From assembly GCF_014836765.1 (NCBI RefSeq), contig NZ_JACSQG010000006.1, positions 1 to 64,000 of the forward strand: a stretch of 64,000 nucleotides of DNA. Reading direction: 5' to 3'. The DNA is from Serpens gallinarum. Lineage in GTDB: Bacteria > Pseudomonadota > Gammaproteobacteria > Pseudomonadales > Pseudomonadaceae. Below, piece by piece: positions 28,401 to 35,687 of this stretch; position 1 is the first letter of the stretch, and every line of letters begins with the position of its first letter. Both the position numbers and the translations under genes were made by a program. Below the pieces are notes generated by a model, which saw only the letters and a program-made list of their open reading frames with translations, had not been told where the DNA came from and searched no databases.

Positions 28401-30993
28401 GAGCCAGGAAACCCGGGCGCTGTTGCAATCAGTGGCCCGCGTTGCACTGATTGCACGCCGAGGCCCGATTGCCGATCAACTCGCCCGCTTGCCGGAACTG
28501 AAGGCAAATGCCTTGGTTCCTCCTCCGCTCACACCGCCTGCGCCGCAGCCGGCCGCGCCCGTATCGCGCCTGAGCGACGCGCTGGAGTTCTTCAACGGTT
28601 TGGGCGGTTTTGCGCAAAATGGACGTGAATACGTCACTGTACTCGACGCAGGCCAGGTCACCCCGATGCCGTGGATCAACGTGATCGCCAACCCGGCGTT
28701 CGGCTTCCAGGTCTCGGCCCATGGCAGCGGCTACACCTGGGCGCAAAACAGCCGCGAGAACCAGCTCACGCCCTGGACCAACGACCCGGTGCTCGACCCG
28801 GCCGTCGAGGTGCTCTATGTGCGCGACGAAGCCAGCGGCGCAGTGTTCGGCCCCACCGCCCAGCCCCTGCGCGACGATGGCCGCTATGTGGCTCGGCATG
28901 GCTTCGGCTACAGCCGTTTCGAACATGAGGCCCACGGCATTGCCCTGGACCTGCTGCAATACGTGCCCCTGGACGACCCGGTAAAAATTTCCCGTCTGAC
29001 CCTGCATAACCGCTCGGGCCAACCACGCCGACTGTCGGTGACCGCCTATGCCGAATGGGTGCTCGGCACCTCGCGCAGCGCCTCGGCGCCCTACCTGATC
29101 ACCGAACGCGATGCCAGCGGCGCACTGCTGGCGCGCAATCCCTGGAGCCTGGCATTTGCCGGACGCGTCGCCTTCGCCGACCTGGCCGGCAAGCAAACCG
29201 CGTGGACAGCCGACCGCAGCGAATTCCTCGGCCGCAACGGCGGCACCTCGGCACCCGCCGCGCTGCTCGGTAATACGCCACTGGCGGGTACCGTCGGCGC
29301 CGGCTTCGACCCTTGCGCCGTGTTGCAATGCAGCCTAGAACTGGGCATCGACGCGCGCGTCGAAGTGGTCTGGCTGCTGGGCCAGGGCGCGTCTGTCGAC
29401 GAGACGCGCACGCTGATAGAGCGCTATCGCACCCAGGACCTCGATGGCGTATTGACCACGGTGACCGAGCATTGGCAAGGCGCCCTCGGTGCGGTCCAGG
29501 TGCAGACGCCCGACCGGGCCATGGACATCCTGCTCAATGGCTGGCTTCTGTATCAAACCCTCGCCTGCCGACTGTGGGCGCGTTCGGCGTTCTACCAAGC
29601 CAGTGGCGCCTACGGTTTTCGCGATCAGTTACAGGACAGCCTGGCGCTGCTGCTGACCCAGCCGGACACCCCCCGCCATCACCTGTTGCGGGCCGCCAGC
29701 CGCCAGTTCGTCGAAGGTGACATGCAGCACTGGTGGCTGCCGCATTCCGGGCAGGGCGTGCGCACCCGGATTTCCGATGACCGCGTGTGGCTGGCCTTCG
29801 CCACCGCCAGTTATGTGCTTGCCACGGGCGACGAAGCGATCCTCGACGAGCCCCTGACGTTCTTGGAAGGCCCGCCGCTTGCCCCCGGCCAGCACGATGC
29901 ATTCTTTCAACCAATGGTCGCCGACCAGAGCGCCTCGCTGTTCGAGCACTGCGCCCGCGGCCTCGACCAGTGCCTGGAACTCAGCGGCCGTCTCGGCCTG
30001 CCGCTGATCGGCACCGGCGACTGGAACGACGGCATGAGTCGGGTCGGCGAAGCCGGCCAGGGCGAAAGCGTGTGGCTCGGCTGGCTGTTGCTGCGCACTC
30101 TGGCGCTGTTCATGCCGCTGGCGCAGTCCCGCGATGCCCCGCGCGCGCAACGCTGGGGCTCGCATGCCGCCGCGCTGCGCGAGGCCATGGAGCGGGAGGC
30201 CTGGGATGGCCAGTGGTACCGCCGGGCCACCTACGATGACGGTACCTGGCTGGGCTCGCGGGACAGCGAGGAATGCCGCATCGACTCCATCGCGCAATCC
30301 TGGGCGGTACTTTCTGGCGCCGCCGATCCACAGCGCGCCGCTACGGCGATGGCTTCGCTGGAAGAACAGCTGATTCGCCGAGACGACGGCCTGGCCCTGC
30401 TGTTCACCCCGCCGTTCGACAAGACTCTGCACGACCCCGGCTATATCAAGGGTTACCCGCCCGGCCTGCGGGAAAACGGCGGGCAATATACCCATGCCGC
30501 CCTCTGGGCTCTCTTGGCCTTCACCCAACTCGGCAACGGCGACAAGGCCGGCGAACTCTTCGCCCTGCTCAACCCGATCAATCATGCCCTCACGCCGGAC
30601 GCGACGGAGCGCTACAAGGTGGAGCCTTATGTGATCGCCGCCGACGTTTACTCGGTCGCCCCGCACACCGGACGCGGCGGCTGGACCTGGTACACCGGCT
30701 CAGCCGGCTGGATGTACCGCGCCGGCCTCGAAGGCATCCTCGGCATCCGCCGCGAAGCAACGCAGCTGATCATCGACCCTTGCATTCCCGCGGCCTGGCC
30801 GGGCTTCGACGTCACCCTCACCGTGCAAAAAACCCACTACAGGATCCGCGTCGACGCTCCCACGCAACGCTGCCGGGGCATTACCCAGGCCAGCCTCGAC
30901 GACGCCCCCTTGGAGTGTTGCGAAGGCCAAGTGCGCGTGCCCCTGGATGGAGGTACGCACAGAGTGCGAATTGTCATAGGAGACGCCGCTTGA
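22459..30993 (+). CDS. ndvB: Cyclic beta-glucan synthase, NdvB/ChvB/Cgs type (GT84-GH94)
   Basis: A 2844-residue inner-membrane polymerase, matching the roughly 2800 residues of rhizobial Cgs/NdvB that make cyclic beta-1,2-glucans. Order: N-terminal region; membrane helices at about 415-475; GT84 glycosyltransferase with ITLDMDTRLPRDT (about 635-645) and RWTRGDWQLLPW (about 785-800); more helices at about 825-880 and 950-995; a glucoamylase-like domain (about 1060-1480, including YMAHHQGMT); two beta-sandwich domains starting near 1564 and 2044; and a GH94 phosphorylase-like domain with TGTGDWNDG near 2520 (catalytic Asp), which in Cgs sets ring size. Product would be a periplasmic osmoregulated glucan. 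No strong ribosome-binding site precedes the ATG, so the start is approximate. Linkage type is inferred. Confidence 0.92.
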   Translation: MNGVLATLLRERWFTARRPDSPWNDTAPVRQDLFSVERLEQHAQSLAAAQTISDRPPRVSSLRRRLDDNASLLLKAYRSSAAELESGHAVVPAAEWLLDNYHVVEAQILQIRDDLPVGYYRQLPKLAEGPFAGYPRVFGLAWAYIAHTDSHIDLVILRRFIVAYQQVQPLTIGELWAVAITLRIVLIENLRRLAEQIIAAQQARADADTLANQCLAKGCTPAELDNNLARLARGPLSELFASQLAKRLRDQDPHTTPALVWLEQQLPAQGSSIEDVVHNAHQRQGASNVSVRNVITSMRLISDIDWAELFESVSLVDARLRAASDFADMDFPSRNLYRQAIETIARNSSCTELELTDRVVQQARLAAASASVEAQAERIGDPGYHLLGEGRRALENSVAFHPSRSERLRRKYVALGMGGYVGTIALIALMLLALSCWVLAASGLTLGWLGLLALVGVLTATEVATALTNRAISRFIGAVCLPALELRDGIPESLRTMVVVPTLLSTEVELLEQIERLEVHFLSSAEGALSFALLSDGLDADEETLPHEAQLLATAGQAFEQLNQRHGPGSDGEPRFYLLHRRRLFNPSQGTWMGWERKRGKLHEFNRLLRGATDTTFMSLNGQPPRVPANVRFVITLDMDTRLPRDTVLRLIGKMAHPLNRPHFDVERQRVVDGYAILQPRVTPSLPVGREGSWYQRLYSSPGGLDPYVAAVSDVYQDLFGQGSYTGKGIYDVDAFEAALRGRVPDNTLLSHDLFEGEFARSGLASDLEVVEEYPSRYDVDAKRFHRWTRGDWQLLPWIFGPRTGKQALSPIGLGKMLDNLRRSLLQPFTLALLFLCWLLPMPAALAGVLLVLASLAIPALLPLLFAVVPQHSGIQVGSHLRMLGGELQLAAMRIFFAAVFLPDHAWRNLDAIVRTLTRLWVTHRQLLEWTTAAQSSSSPTLDLRGFYRQMAGGTALGLALAAVALLAAPASWPLVLPFALLWLAAPALALWSSWSTLSIRQLAFSEEDRHALRLIARRTWRYFETFVTETDNWLPPDNYQETPLPAAAHRTSPTNIGLYLLSAVAARDFGWAGTLHTLERLEATFATLHRLPRLHGHFYNWYTTDDLRTLAPPYVSSVDSGNLAGHLLVLANACEEWQTTLVSSHIRQGLQDTCNLAREALVALPVASSEAGRRLTTLLDEIDAQLKSAQRLETLTPMLRRRTDKAASLTRDLLPEADGGAVNLLSWIAALNQSLTDHERDRSTRPQDLTARLQAVAKQARELAMAMDFAFLFDHDRKLLSIGYSAADNHRDANCYDLLASEARLASLFAIAKGDLPTRHWFRLGRTATPLGNGSALISWSGSMFEYLMPSLVMRAPAGSLLDQTNRLVVARQEAYGNSLGIPWGISESAYNARDLEFTYQYSNFGVPGLGLKRGLAENQVVAPYATGLAAMIDPSRARRNFDALAELGALGRYGFYEALDYTRSRVPDDQKVAIVRSYMAHHQGMTIVAITNALLEGVMRRRFHSEPIIQATELLLQERMPRDVAIAHPRAEEVKVSPVETQAEVAAVRRINPATGGAPTTHLLSNGRYTVMLSATGAGYSRWRNIAVTRWREDMTRDECGMFIFLRDVHSGAIWSATAQPVGSTGDSQEVLFSEDHAEYTRHDGRLTTTLDVVVSGEDDGEVRRVTLTNSGRHAREIELTSYAELVLTTPATDNAHPAFAKMFVQTEYLAEFAALAATRRRRSPDEPEVWAAHFAVVEGEIAADPQYESDRARFLGRGRRIGAAVAIVEDRPLSNTIGTVLDPIFALRQRVRIEPDAVARIAFWTVIAPTRDALLDLIDTHHDYSAFERAKTLSWTLAQVQLRYLDMKADEAADFQRLAAPLLYSDPRFRAPSPLIIRGAGPQSGLWSQSISGDLAIILLRIDELEDLPRVRQLLRAHEYWRMKGLCVDLVIINERSSSYVQDLQGAIEATVRSSQSRPAIGEECNLGSVFTLRADLMSQETRALLQSVARVALIARRGPIADQLARLPELKANALVPPPLTPPAPQPAAPVSRLSDALEFFNGLGGFAQNGREYVTVLDAGQVTPMPWINVIANPAFGFQVSAHGSGYTWAQNSRENQLTPWTNDPVLDPAVEVLYVRDEASGAVFGPTAQPLRDDGRYVARHGFGYSRFEHEAHGIALDLLQYVPLDDPVKISRLTLHNRSGQPRRLSVTAYAEWVLGTSRSASAPYLITERDASGALLARNPWSLAFAGRVAFADLAGKQTAWTADRSEFLGRNGGTSAPAALLGNTPLAGTVGAGFDPCAVLQCSLELGIDARVEVVWLLGQGASVDETRTLIERYRTQDLDGVLTTVTEHWQGALGAVQVQTPDRAMDILLNGWLLYQTLACRLWARSAFYQASGAYGFRDQLQDSLALLLTQPDTPRHHLLRAASRQFVEGDMQHWWLPHSGQGVRTRISDDRVWLAFATASYVLATGDEAILDEPLTFLEGPPLAPGQHDAFFQPMVADQSASLFEHCARGLDQCLELSGRLGLPLIGTGDWNDGMSRVGEAGQGESVWLGWLLLRTLALFMPLAQSRDAPRAQRWGSHAAALREAMEREAWDGQWYRRATYDDGTWLGSRDSEECRIDSIAQSWAVLSGAADPQRAATAMASLEEQLIRRDDGLALLFTPPFDKTLHDPGYIKGYPPGLRENGGQYTHAALWALLAFTQLGNGDKAGELFALLNPINHALTPDATERYKVEPYVIAADVYSVAPHTGRGGWTWYTGSAGWMYRAGLEGILGIRREATQLIIDPCIPAAWPGFDVTLTVQKTHYRIRVDAPTQRCRGITQASLDDAPLECCEGQVRVPLDGGTHRVRIVIGDAA

Positions 30994-31039
30994 AGGGCAG
31001 CGGCGTAAACCTCGGCGACCGGCAGAATCGTGCCTGCGC

Positions 31040-31993
31040 TTACTCTTTTGCCGCAGCGACTGTGCTGCGCCCGACCCATAACGACGCGCCAAGCGCGACC
31101 AACGCCGAGCCGGCGACCACCACCAGCGCGCCAGCGTAGGCAATCCAGTTCAACTCCTCAGGCACCACGTACAAGGGCCACAGGAAGGCGGCCAGCGCCA
31201 CCGCTGCAAAGGTGATCAACGGCGTGATCGACAACGCCGCGCTGACCCGCGAGGCCTCCCAATGCGCCAGCGCCTCGGCAAACGCGCCATAGGCCACCAG
31301 CGTGTTCAGGCAACACGCGAACAACAGCCAGCCCTGCAGGGGGCTCAGCTGCAGAGCCTGCAATGGGTGCGCCCAAGGCGTGAGCAACACCGCGCAGGCC
31401 AGGTAAATCACCATCATCACCTGGAAGGAATTCCACTGGGTAAGCAGTTGCTTTTGTGCCAGCCCATAGGCGACCCACACCACCGCAGCCAGCACCACCG
31501 TCAACACGCCAGCGGTATAGGTGGTCAGCGAGGTCAACAGCTCGCCCAGACGCTGATTGAAGAACAACCCGAAACCGACAATCAGAACCAGCAGGCCCAA
31601 CGTCTGGCCGAGACTGAAGCGCTCGCGAAACACGAACACACTGCTGATCATCAGCAGGATCGGCGCGATCTGAATCACCAATTGCGTGGTACCGGGGCTG
31701 AGCATGCGCAGGCCGAAGAGATAGAGCACGTAGTTGCTGACCAGGCCGAGCACCGCCAGCACCACCAGCCCGCCGCCCCTACGCCCCAGCGGGCGAAACG
31801 CGGGCAGGCCACGCCGGGATGCCAACCAGGCAAACAGAATCAGCCCCGACACCAACAGGCGATACCAAGTAACGGTAATCGGGTCCATCCCCTCCAGCAC
31901 AACCTTGAGTTTGATGGGCAAAATGCCCCAGAGCACCGCGGTAACCAGGGTGAGCGACAGACCGTAGAGCCAGCGTCCAGAAGATGTATGCAT
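31040..31993 (-). CDS. EamA-family (DMT) transporter
   Basis: A 317-residue membrane protein with ten hydrophobic helices arranged as two EamA repeats (about residues 8-140 and 155-300). Features are WGILPIKLKVVLEGMDP in helix 1 and IAPILLMISSVFVFRERFS at the end of the first repeat. The family exports amino acids, nucleosides or other metabolites; no substrate can be assigned. GAGG lies 5 nt before the chosen ATG. A terminator-like hairpin lies just upstream on the same strand. Confidence 0.9.
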   Translation of the reverse strand: MHTSSGRWLYGLSLTLVTAVLWGILPIKLKVVLEGMDPITVTWYRLLVSGLILFAWLASRRGLPAFRPLGRRGGGLVVLAVLGLVSNYVLYLFGLRMLSPGTTQLVIQIAPILLMISSVFVFRERFSLGQTLGLLVLIVGFGLFFNQRLGELLTSLTTYTAGVLTVVLAAVVWVAYGLAQKQLLTQWNSFQVMMVIYLACAVLLTPWAHPLQALQLSPLQGWLLFACCLNTLVAYGAFAEALAHWEASRVSAALSITPLITFAAVALAAFLWPLYVVPEELNWIAYAGALVVVAGSALVALGASLWVGRSTVAAAKE

Positions 31994-32407
31994 GCATGCC
32001 TCGGAAACGGAAAAACCGGGCGAAGACCCGGTGATAGACGACGAATTCTAACAGGCTCGTTGATAACGTTGGCGCGTCGCCCGCTTGCTCACGTCGCCGA
32101 ACGCGGGACATTTATCGAGCCCCTGCCCTCCTGCGTGGACAGGCTAACCCAATTAGTCGAGGTAAAAATGGGCGCAGGGCAGCTCAGCTAACAGGCTGGC
32201 AGACTGCTACGCATGCTCACACGTTCTCGGCTTCGCCTCGTCTACACCGGGCGGATGCACCCAGGCTTTTCAGGGGGGAAAATCCCTCTTGTAGTAACCT
32301 TTCGGCGATAGGCCGCTACGCTAGCCTTTCGGTAAACGCTTCTGTCACACACCCACCTGACAGCTGCATTATCATCGCCACCCCGCAGCTGCCCGGACCG
32401 CACCGGT
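31994..32407. other. Intergenic region between divergent eamA-type gene and truC
   Basis: About 410 bp with no supported gene. It contains two CCGAAAGG motifs on the minus strand (around 32300 and 32330) that could close small hairpins, and the terminator-like stem at 32017-32034. This would be the 5' leader of the transporter mRNA if its promoter lies near truC. No known riboswitch class was recognised. Confidence 0.4.
32012..32034 (-). terminator. Terminator-like hairpin in the EamA gene leader
   Basis: On the minus strand ACCGGG-TCTTCG-CCCGGT is followed by five T residues and then, about 20 nt later, by the transporter ATG. No minus-strand gene lies upstream for it to terminate, because truC is divergent. 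Confidence 0.65.
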
Positions 32408-33187
32408 ATGACCGCAAACGCCGTACCCGCAGAAACCACTCCAGACTCACCGGCCAACCCGCTTACCGAGTTGTACCGGGATAAGTGGCTGCTGGCCGTG
32501 CACAAACCGGCCGGTTTGCTGGTGCATCGCAGCCCCATCGACAAGCATGAAACCGAGTTCGCCCTGCAGTACGCGCGGGCGCTTAATGGCGGGGCGCATG
32601 TGTATCCGGTGCACCGGTTGGACCGGCCCACGTCGGGTCTGTTGGTCTTCGCCCGCGACGCAGAGACCGCGAGCCGGCTGGGTCAGGCAATGATGGCCAA
32701 CGCGGTGAAGAAAACCTATGTCGCGATGGTGCGCGGCTGGATGCCAGAGGAAGGCGTAATCAACCACGCGCTGAAAGAACACGCGGTGGATCGCCGCCTG
32801 AAACACGAACCCATGCCGCTGCGCGAAGCACTGACTCGCTATGAACGATTGGCCATCACAGAGATTCCGGTGGAAATCGAAGGCTACCCCAGCAGCCGCT
32901 ACAGCCTGGTGGCGCTGTACCCGGAAACCGGCCGCAAGCATCAGTTGCGCCGGCATATGCAACACATCAGCCACCCCATCATTGGCGACACCAATTACGG
33001 CCGCACCCGTCACAACCAGTATTTTGCCGAGCGCTTCGGCCACAGCCGCCTGATGTTGGCCGCCACAGACTTGTGCTTTACCCACCCGGTCACGGGCGAG
33101 CCTTTGCACCTGCGCGCGGCTCCCGACGCGGAGTTTTTGCGGGTGCTGTCCATCTTTGATGAGCCGTTACCTGGCGTGATGGCCTAG
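32408..33187 (+). CDS. truC: tRNA pseudouridine-65 synthase
   Basis: A 259-residue RluA-family pseudouridine synthase. VYPVHRLDRPTSGLLVFARD carries the catalytic Asp in HRLDRxTSG near residue 66, and GRKHQLRRHMQHISHPIIGDTNYG is the second conserved block. The lack of an S4 domain and the short N-terminus (KWLLAVHKPAGLLVHRSP) fit TruC, which modifies U65 in tRNA-Ile and tRNA-Asp, rather than RluC/D. It stands alone, divergent from the EamA gene. Confidence 0.9.
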   Translation: MTANAVPAETTPDSPANPLTELYRDKWLLAVHKPAGLLVHRSPIDKHETEFALQYARALNGGAHVYPVHRLDRPTSGLLVFARDAETASRLGQAMMANAVKKTYVAMVRGWMPEEGVINHALKEHAVDRRLKHEPMPLREALTRYERLAITEIPVEIEGYPSSRYSLVALYPETGRKHQLRRHMQHISHPIIGDTNYGRTRHNQYFAERFGHSRLMLAATDLCFTHPVTGEPLHLRAAPDAEFLRVLSIFDEPLPGVMA

Positions 33188-33258
33188 CGATGGGCCCGCT
33201 TGCTGATTCCAAGGCGTTGAGCGCTCCACCCTGAGGCTTACAGGCCTCCAACTGCGTC

Positions 33259-33335
33259 GTAGGGGTGCATGTCGGTTCTTTTACATCCACCATGGCCCCG
33301 CCTTGGTGGACAAGGGAAAACGATGTCCACCCTAC
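33259..33335. repeat. Dispersed GTAGGG...CCCTAC element, copy 2
   Basis: This 77-bp copy starts GTAGGGGTGCATGTCGG and ends GATGTCCACCCTAC, with interior TTGGTGGACAAGGGAAAAC. With the next copy and flanking sequence (CAGGCCTCC...CGTCGTAGGG) it forms a direct repeat of about 140 bp. Confidence 0.82.
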
Positions 33336-33400
33336 ATGCTGCGGCACTGGCGTCGCAGGGCAGCGCTTCACCTTGCGGCTCGCAGGCCTCCTCCCGCGTC

Positions 33401-33476
33401 GTAGGGTGAATGTCGCTTTTCACATCCACCATGGCCCCCGCCTTGGTGGACAAGGGAAAACGATGTCCACCCTTGT
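33401..33476. repeat. Dispersed GTAGGG...CCCTTG element, copy 3
   Basis: A 76-bp copy nearly identical to copy 2 inside, with GTAGGGTGAATGTCGC at the left and GATGTCCACCCTTG at the right, where the right arm has mutated. It ends 20 bp before the stop of the TPR-protein gene. Confidence 0.82.
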
Positions 33477-33495
33477 ATCTACAAGCTGCGACGCT

Positions 33496-35109
33496 TCAGC
33501 CAGCGCTGACTCGCTCGCTGTCCGCCTGCGCCGTCTGGGCGCGAACCTTGTCCTCATAGCGCGTGGCTGCCTCTGCATTACCTGCGGCTTTCGCGGAACG
33601 GGCGGCGCCCTGCAAAGCACGCAAGCGCTTCGGGTCGCGTTGCAGGGAGCGTTCGAATTCACCCAGCGCCTCGGCAGGCTGGCCCAATGCAGCGAGCATT
33701 TCACCCAGCAACTCGCGGCACGGCACCACATTGCCGGGCGTGACCGGGTGCTTGTCGCTGGCTTCTTCGAGTTCGGCCGCCTCGCGCATCAGACGTAGCG
33801 CTTCATCCGATTTCTGCTCGGCATAGGCGATCCAGGCGTTTATGGCCTTGATCTGGAATTCCGCCTGGCCGGCCCAGTAGTCGATATTGGCCTGTTGCAT
33901 CGCTGCCTGCAGCGCCTGCAAACGCTGCACATCGCGGGCTGCTGCTGCCACGTCACCGCTGCGCGCCGCGCCCAGGCCACGGGCGAACACCAGAATGGCT
34001 TCGGCCTGCGGAAATTTATTCCAGGCCAGATCGGGTGGAGTCAGCTGCAGCGCCGCCGCCTGTTGCCAGTCACCACGTTCCAGCGCATAGCGCGCCGGGA
34101 TCGCCGCGAAGGCATAGGCAGCCACGAAGTTTTCAACGTTCACCTTGCGAATCGAGGCCGCCTCGTCCACCCACTGCTTGGCTGCATTGTCCTGGGCCCG
34201 CTGCAAGTGCCCGAACACCATGTAATCCATGGCATGCAGTGCGTCGTAAGTGCCGATGTCCAGTGTGGTCTGGCTCAGTTCAGCCTGCGCAGCCAGGTAG
34301 GAAGCGTGATTACTTTCCACCATCTCAGGCCACAGGCCGACACGGCTGAACACGTGGGAAGGCATGTGCAAGGCATGGGGCACCGAGGGCGCGATCTGGG
34401 CATAAGTCCGAGCGAAAGGCAGTCCCTTTTCGGCCAGGCTGGCGTAGTCGTAGGTATGAATGAGGTAATGGGCGATGCCGGGATGCTGCGGGTATTGCTC
34501 GTACAACGGCTCCAGGATGCTCGCTGCCTTGAGTTGATTGGCGAAGGTCTTGTCTGTGGGCTGCGCCGTGACGCTGAGCAGCAGCGCATGCAGCACCTGA
34601 GCTTCAGTGTCCTGCGGATAGCGCGCCGCCACTTGCCCCATGGATCGTTCGAAGGCCTGGGCCCGCGTGCGGTGCTCGGTGGTGTCGGCGTCCTTGAAAA
34701 AGGTGGCCAGGGCGCTCAGGTAATCGCGTTCGCGCGGGCTCTTGGCCTCCAGGCGTTGCGCATCCGCCAGGGCCGTGGCGCCGGCCTCAAGCGCCGCCGG
34801 GCTGGGTGGCCAGGCGAAGGGATTGCCCATCGACATGATGGAAATTCCCCAATGCGCCATGGTGCAGTCCGGATCGTGCTTGAGCACGGCGGCAAAGGAC
34901 TGCTTGGCCGGGTCGAACCAGAAGGAGTGAAACAGCGCCATGGCTCGGTTGAACTCCTGCTGGGCGGCAGGCGTGCAGGAAACGGGGAAATTCACCGTGC
35001 CGAGTTGCTCGAGTTCGCCGCTGTGCGGTGCGTGCTCGCTTTGTGCGCCCGCGTGAGTAACCACGAGCATGAATGCCAGCATCCCTGCACGTCCGGTTGC
35101 CTTGTTCAT
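33496..35109 (-). CDS. Exported TPR-repeat protein
   Basis: A 537-residue protein with a signal peptide (MNKATGRAGMLAFMLVVTHAGA, cleavage before QSEH). The rest is predicted helical, with TPR-like segments such as FNRAMALFHSFWFDPAKQSF near the N-terminus and GEMLAALGQPAEALGEFERS at the C-terminus. LPFARTYAQIAPSVPHALHM with a nearby His-rich HPGIAHYLIHTYDY suggests the conserved core of a family of secreted tetratricopeptide proteins of unknown function. The start is taken at the second Met (35109) for a better signal peptide. No operon partner is visible. Confidence 0.82.
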   Translation of the reverse strand: MNKATGRAGMLAFMLVVTHAGAQSEHAPHSGELEQLGTVNFPVSCTPAAQQEFNRAMALFHSFWFDPAKQSFAAVLKHDPDCTMAHWGISIMSMGNPFAWPPSPAALEAGATALADAQRLEAKSPRERDYLSALATFFKDADTTEHRTRAQAFERSMGQVAARYPQDTEAQVLHALLLSVTAQPTDKTFANQLKAASILEPLYEQYPQHPGIAHYLIHTYDYASLAEKGLPFARTYAQIAPSVPHALHMPSHVFSRVGLWPEMVESNHASYLAAQAELSQTTLDIGTYDALHAMDYMVFGHLQRAQDNAAKQWVDEAASIRKVNVENFVAAYAFAAIPARYALERGDWQQAAALQLTPPDLAWNKFPQAEAILVFARGLGAARSGDVAAAARDVQRLQALQAAMQQANIDYWAGQAEFQIKAINAWIAYAEQKSDEALRLMREAAELEEASDKHPVTPGNVVPCRELLGEMLAALGQPAEALGEFERSLQRDPKRLRALQGAARSAKAAGNAEAATRYEDKVRAQTAQADSERVSAG

Positions 35110-35170
35110 GATGGCCTCCATCGGTACTGGCCGACATGTCGATCAGTGATCGCAACGCGATAAGGCGTTG

Positions 35171-35315
35171 AGTGCGCCGTGTCTTATTGAGTATGCCGAG
35201 GGGTAGAAGTTACAGGCGCTGCCGAGCGAGATTGGTAGGGCGGATGTCGCTTTTTACATCCACCACACTCCGCTCGGTGGACAATAGAAAACGTTGTCCA
35301 CCCTACAACTGGCCA
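35171..35315. repeat. Direct repeat of about 145 bp containing dispersed element, copy A
   Basis: Copy A shares AGTGCGCCGTGTCTT and GAGTATGCCGAGGGG with copy B starting at 35352. It contains a 72-bp GTAGGG...CCCTAC element (35235-35306) with the inner palindrome GGATGTC...ACATCC. Confidence 0.88.
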
Positions 35316-35351
35316 TTAAACGTCGTTCAAGTGCGCAACGCGTATGCTGCG

Positions 35352-35500
35352 AGTGCGCCGTGTCTTCTTGAGTATGCCGAGGGGTAGAAGTTACAGGCGC
35401 TTGCTGCCGAGCCAGATTCGTAGGGTGGATGTCGCTTTTTACATCCACCACACCCCGCTCGGTGGACAATAGAAAACGTTGCCCACCCTACAACTGGCGA
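35352..35500. repeat. Direct repeat of about 149 bp containing dispersed element, copy B
   Basis: Copy B differs from copy A by a few substitutions and a short insertion (TTGCTGCC versus TGCC). Its element spans 35420-35491. The pair fills most of the 578-bp gap between the TPR gene and the alcohol dehydrogenase; the remaining 35501-35687 holds the dehydrogenase leader. Confidence 0.88.
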
Positions 35501-35687
35501 TCCGTTTGCAATAACGTCCGCCTATCGTCAGCAAGCTGGCTCCTACAAAAGGCAGGCAGCCGTTACGCAAGTCTCACCGATCAAAAAAACCTGGCCCGAC
35601 CGTCTGATTCTTGGGCGCCCTGCCCGTCCGGGTCTTTCATTGAAGGGTTGATTCCATTTCTCGGCGCAGCCGAAAGGAGACCTGAAC

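Noticed and set aside
26374-28428. Long minus-strand open frame of 684 codons inside the glucan synthase gene
   Set aside because: High-GC shadow frame; composition lacks family features and the plus strand carries clear GH94/GT84 motifs.
30983-31006. Hairpin ACGCCGCT/AGCGGCGT at the end of the glucan synthase gene as a terminator
   Set aside because: It includes the stop codon and is not followed by a T run on the plus strand.
33259-35500. CRISPR-like array at 33.2-35.5 kb
   Set aside because: The repeated segments are palindromic, only in pairs, and lack regular spacers or cas genes.
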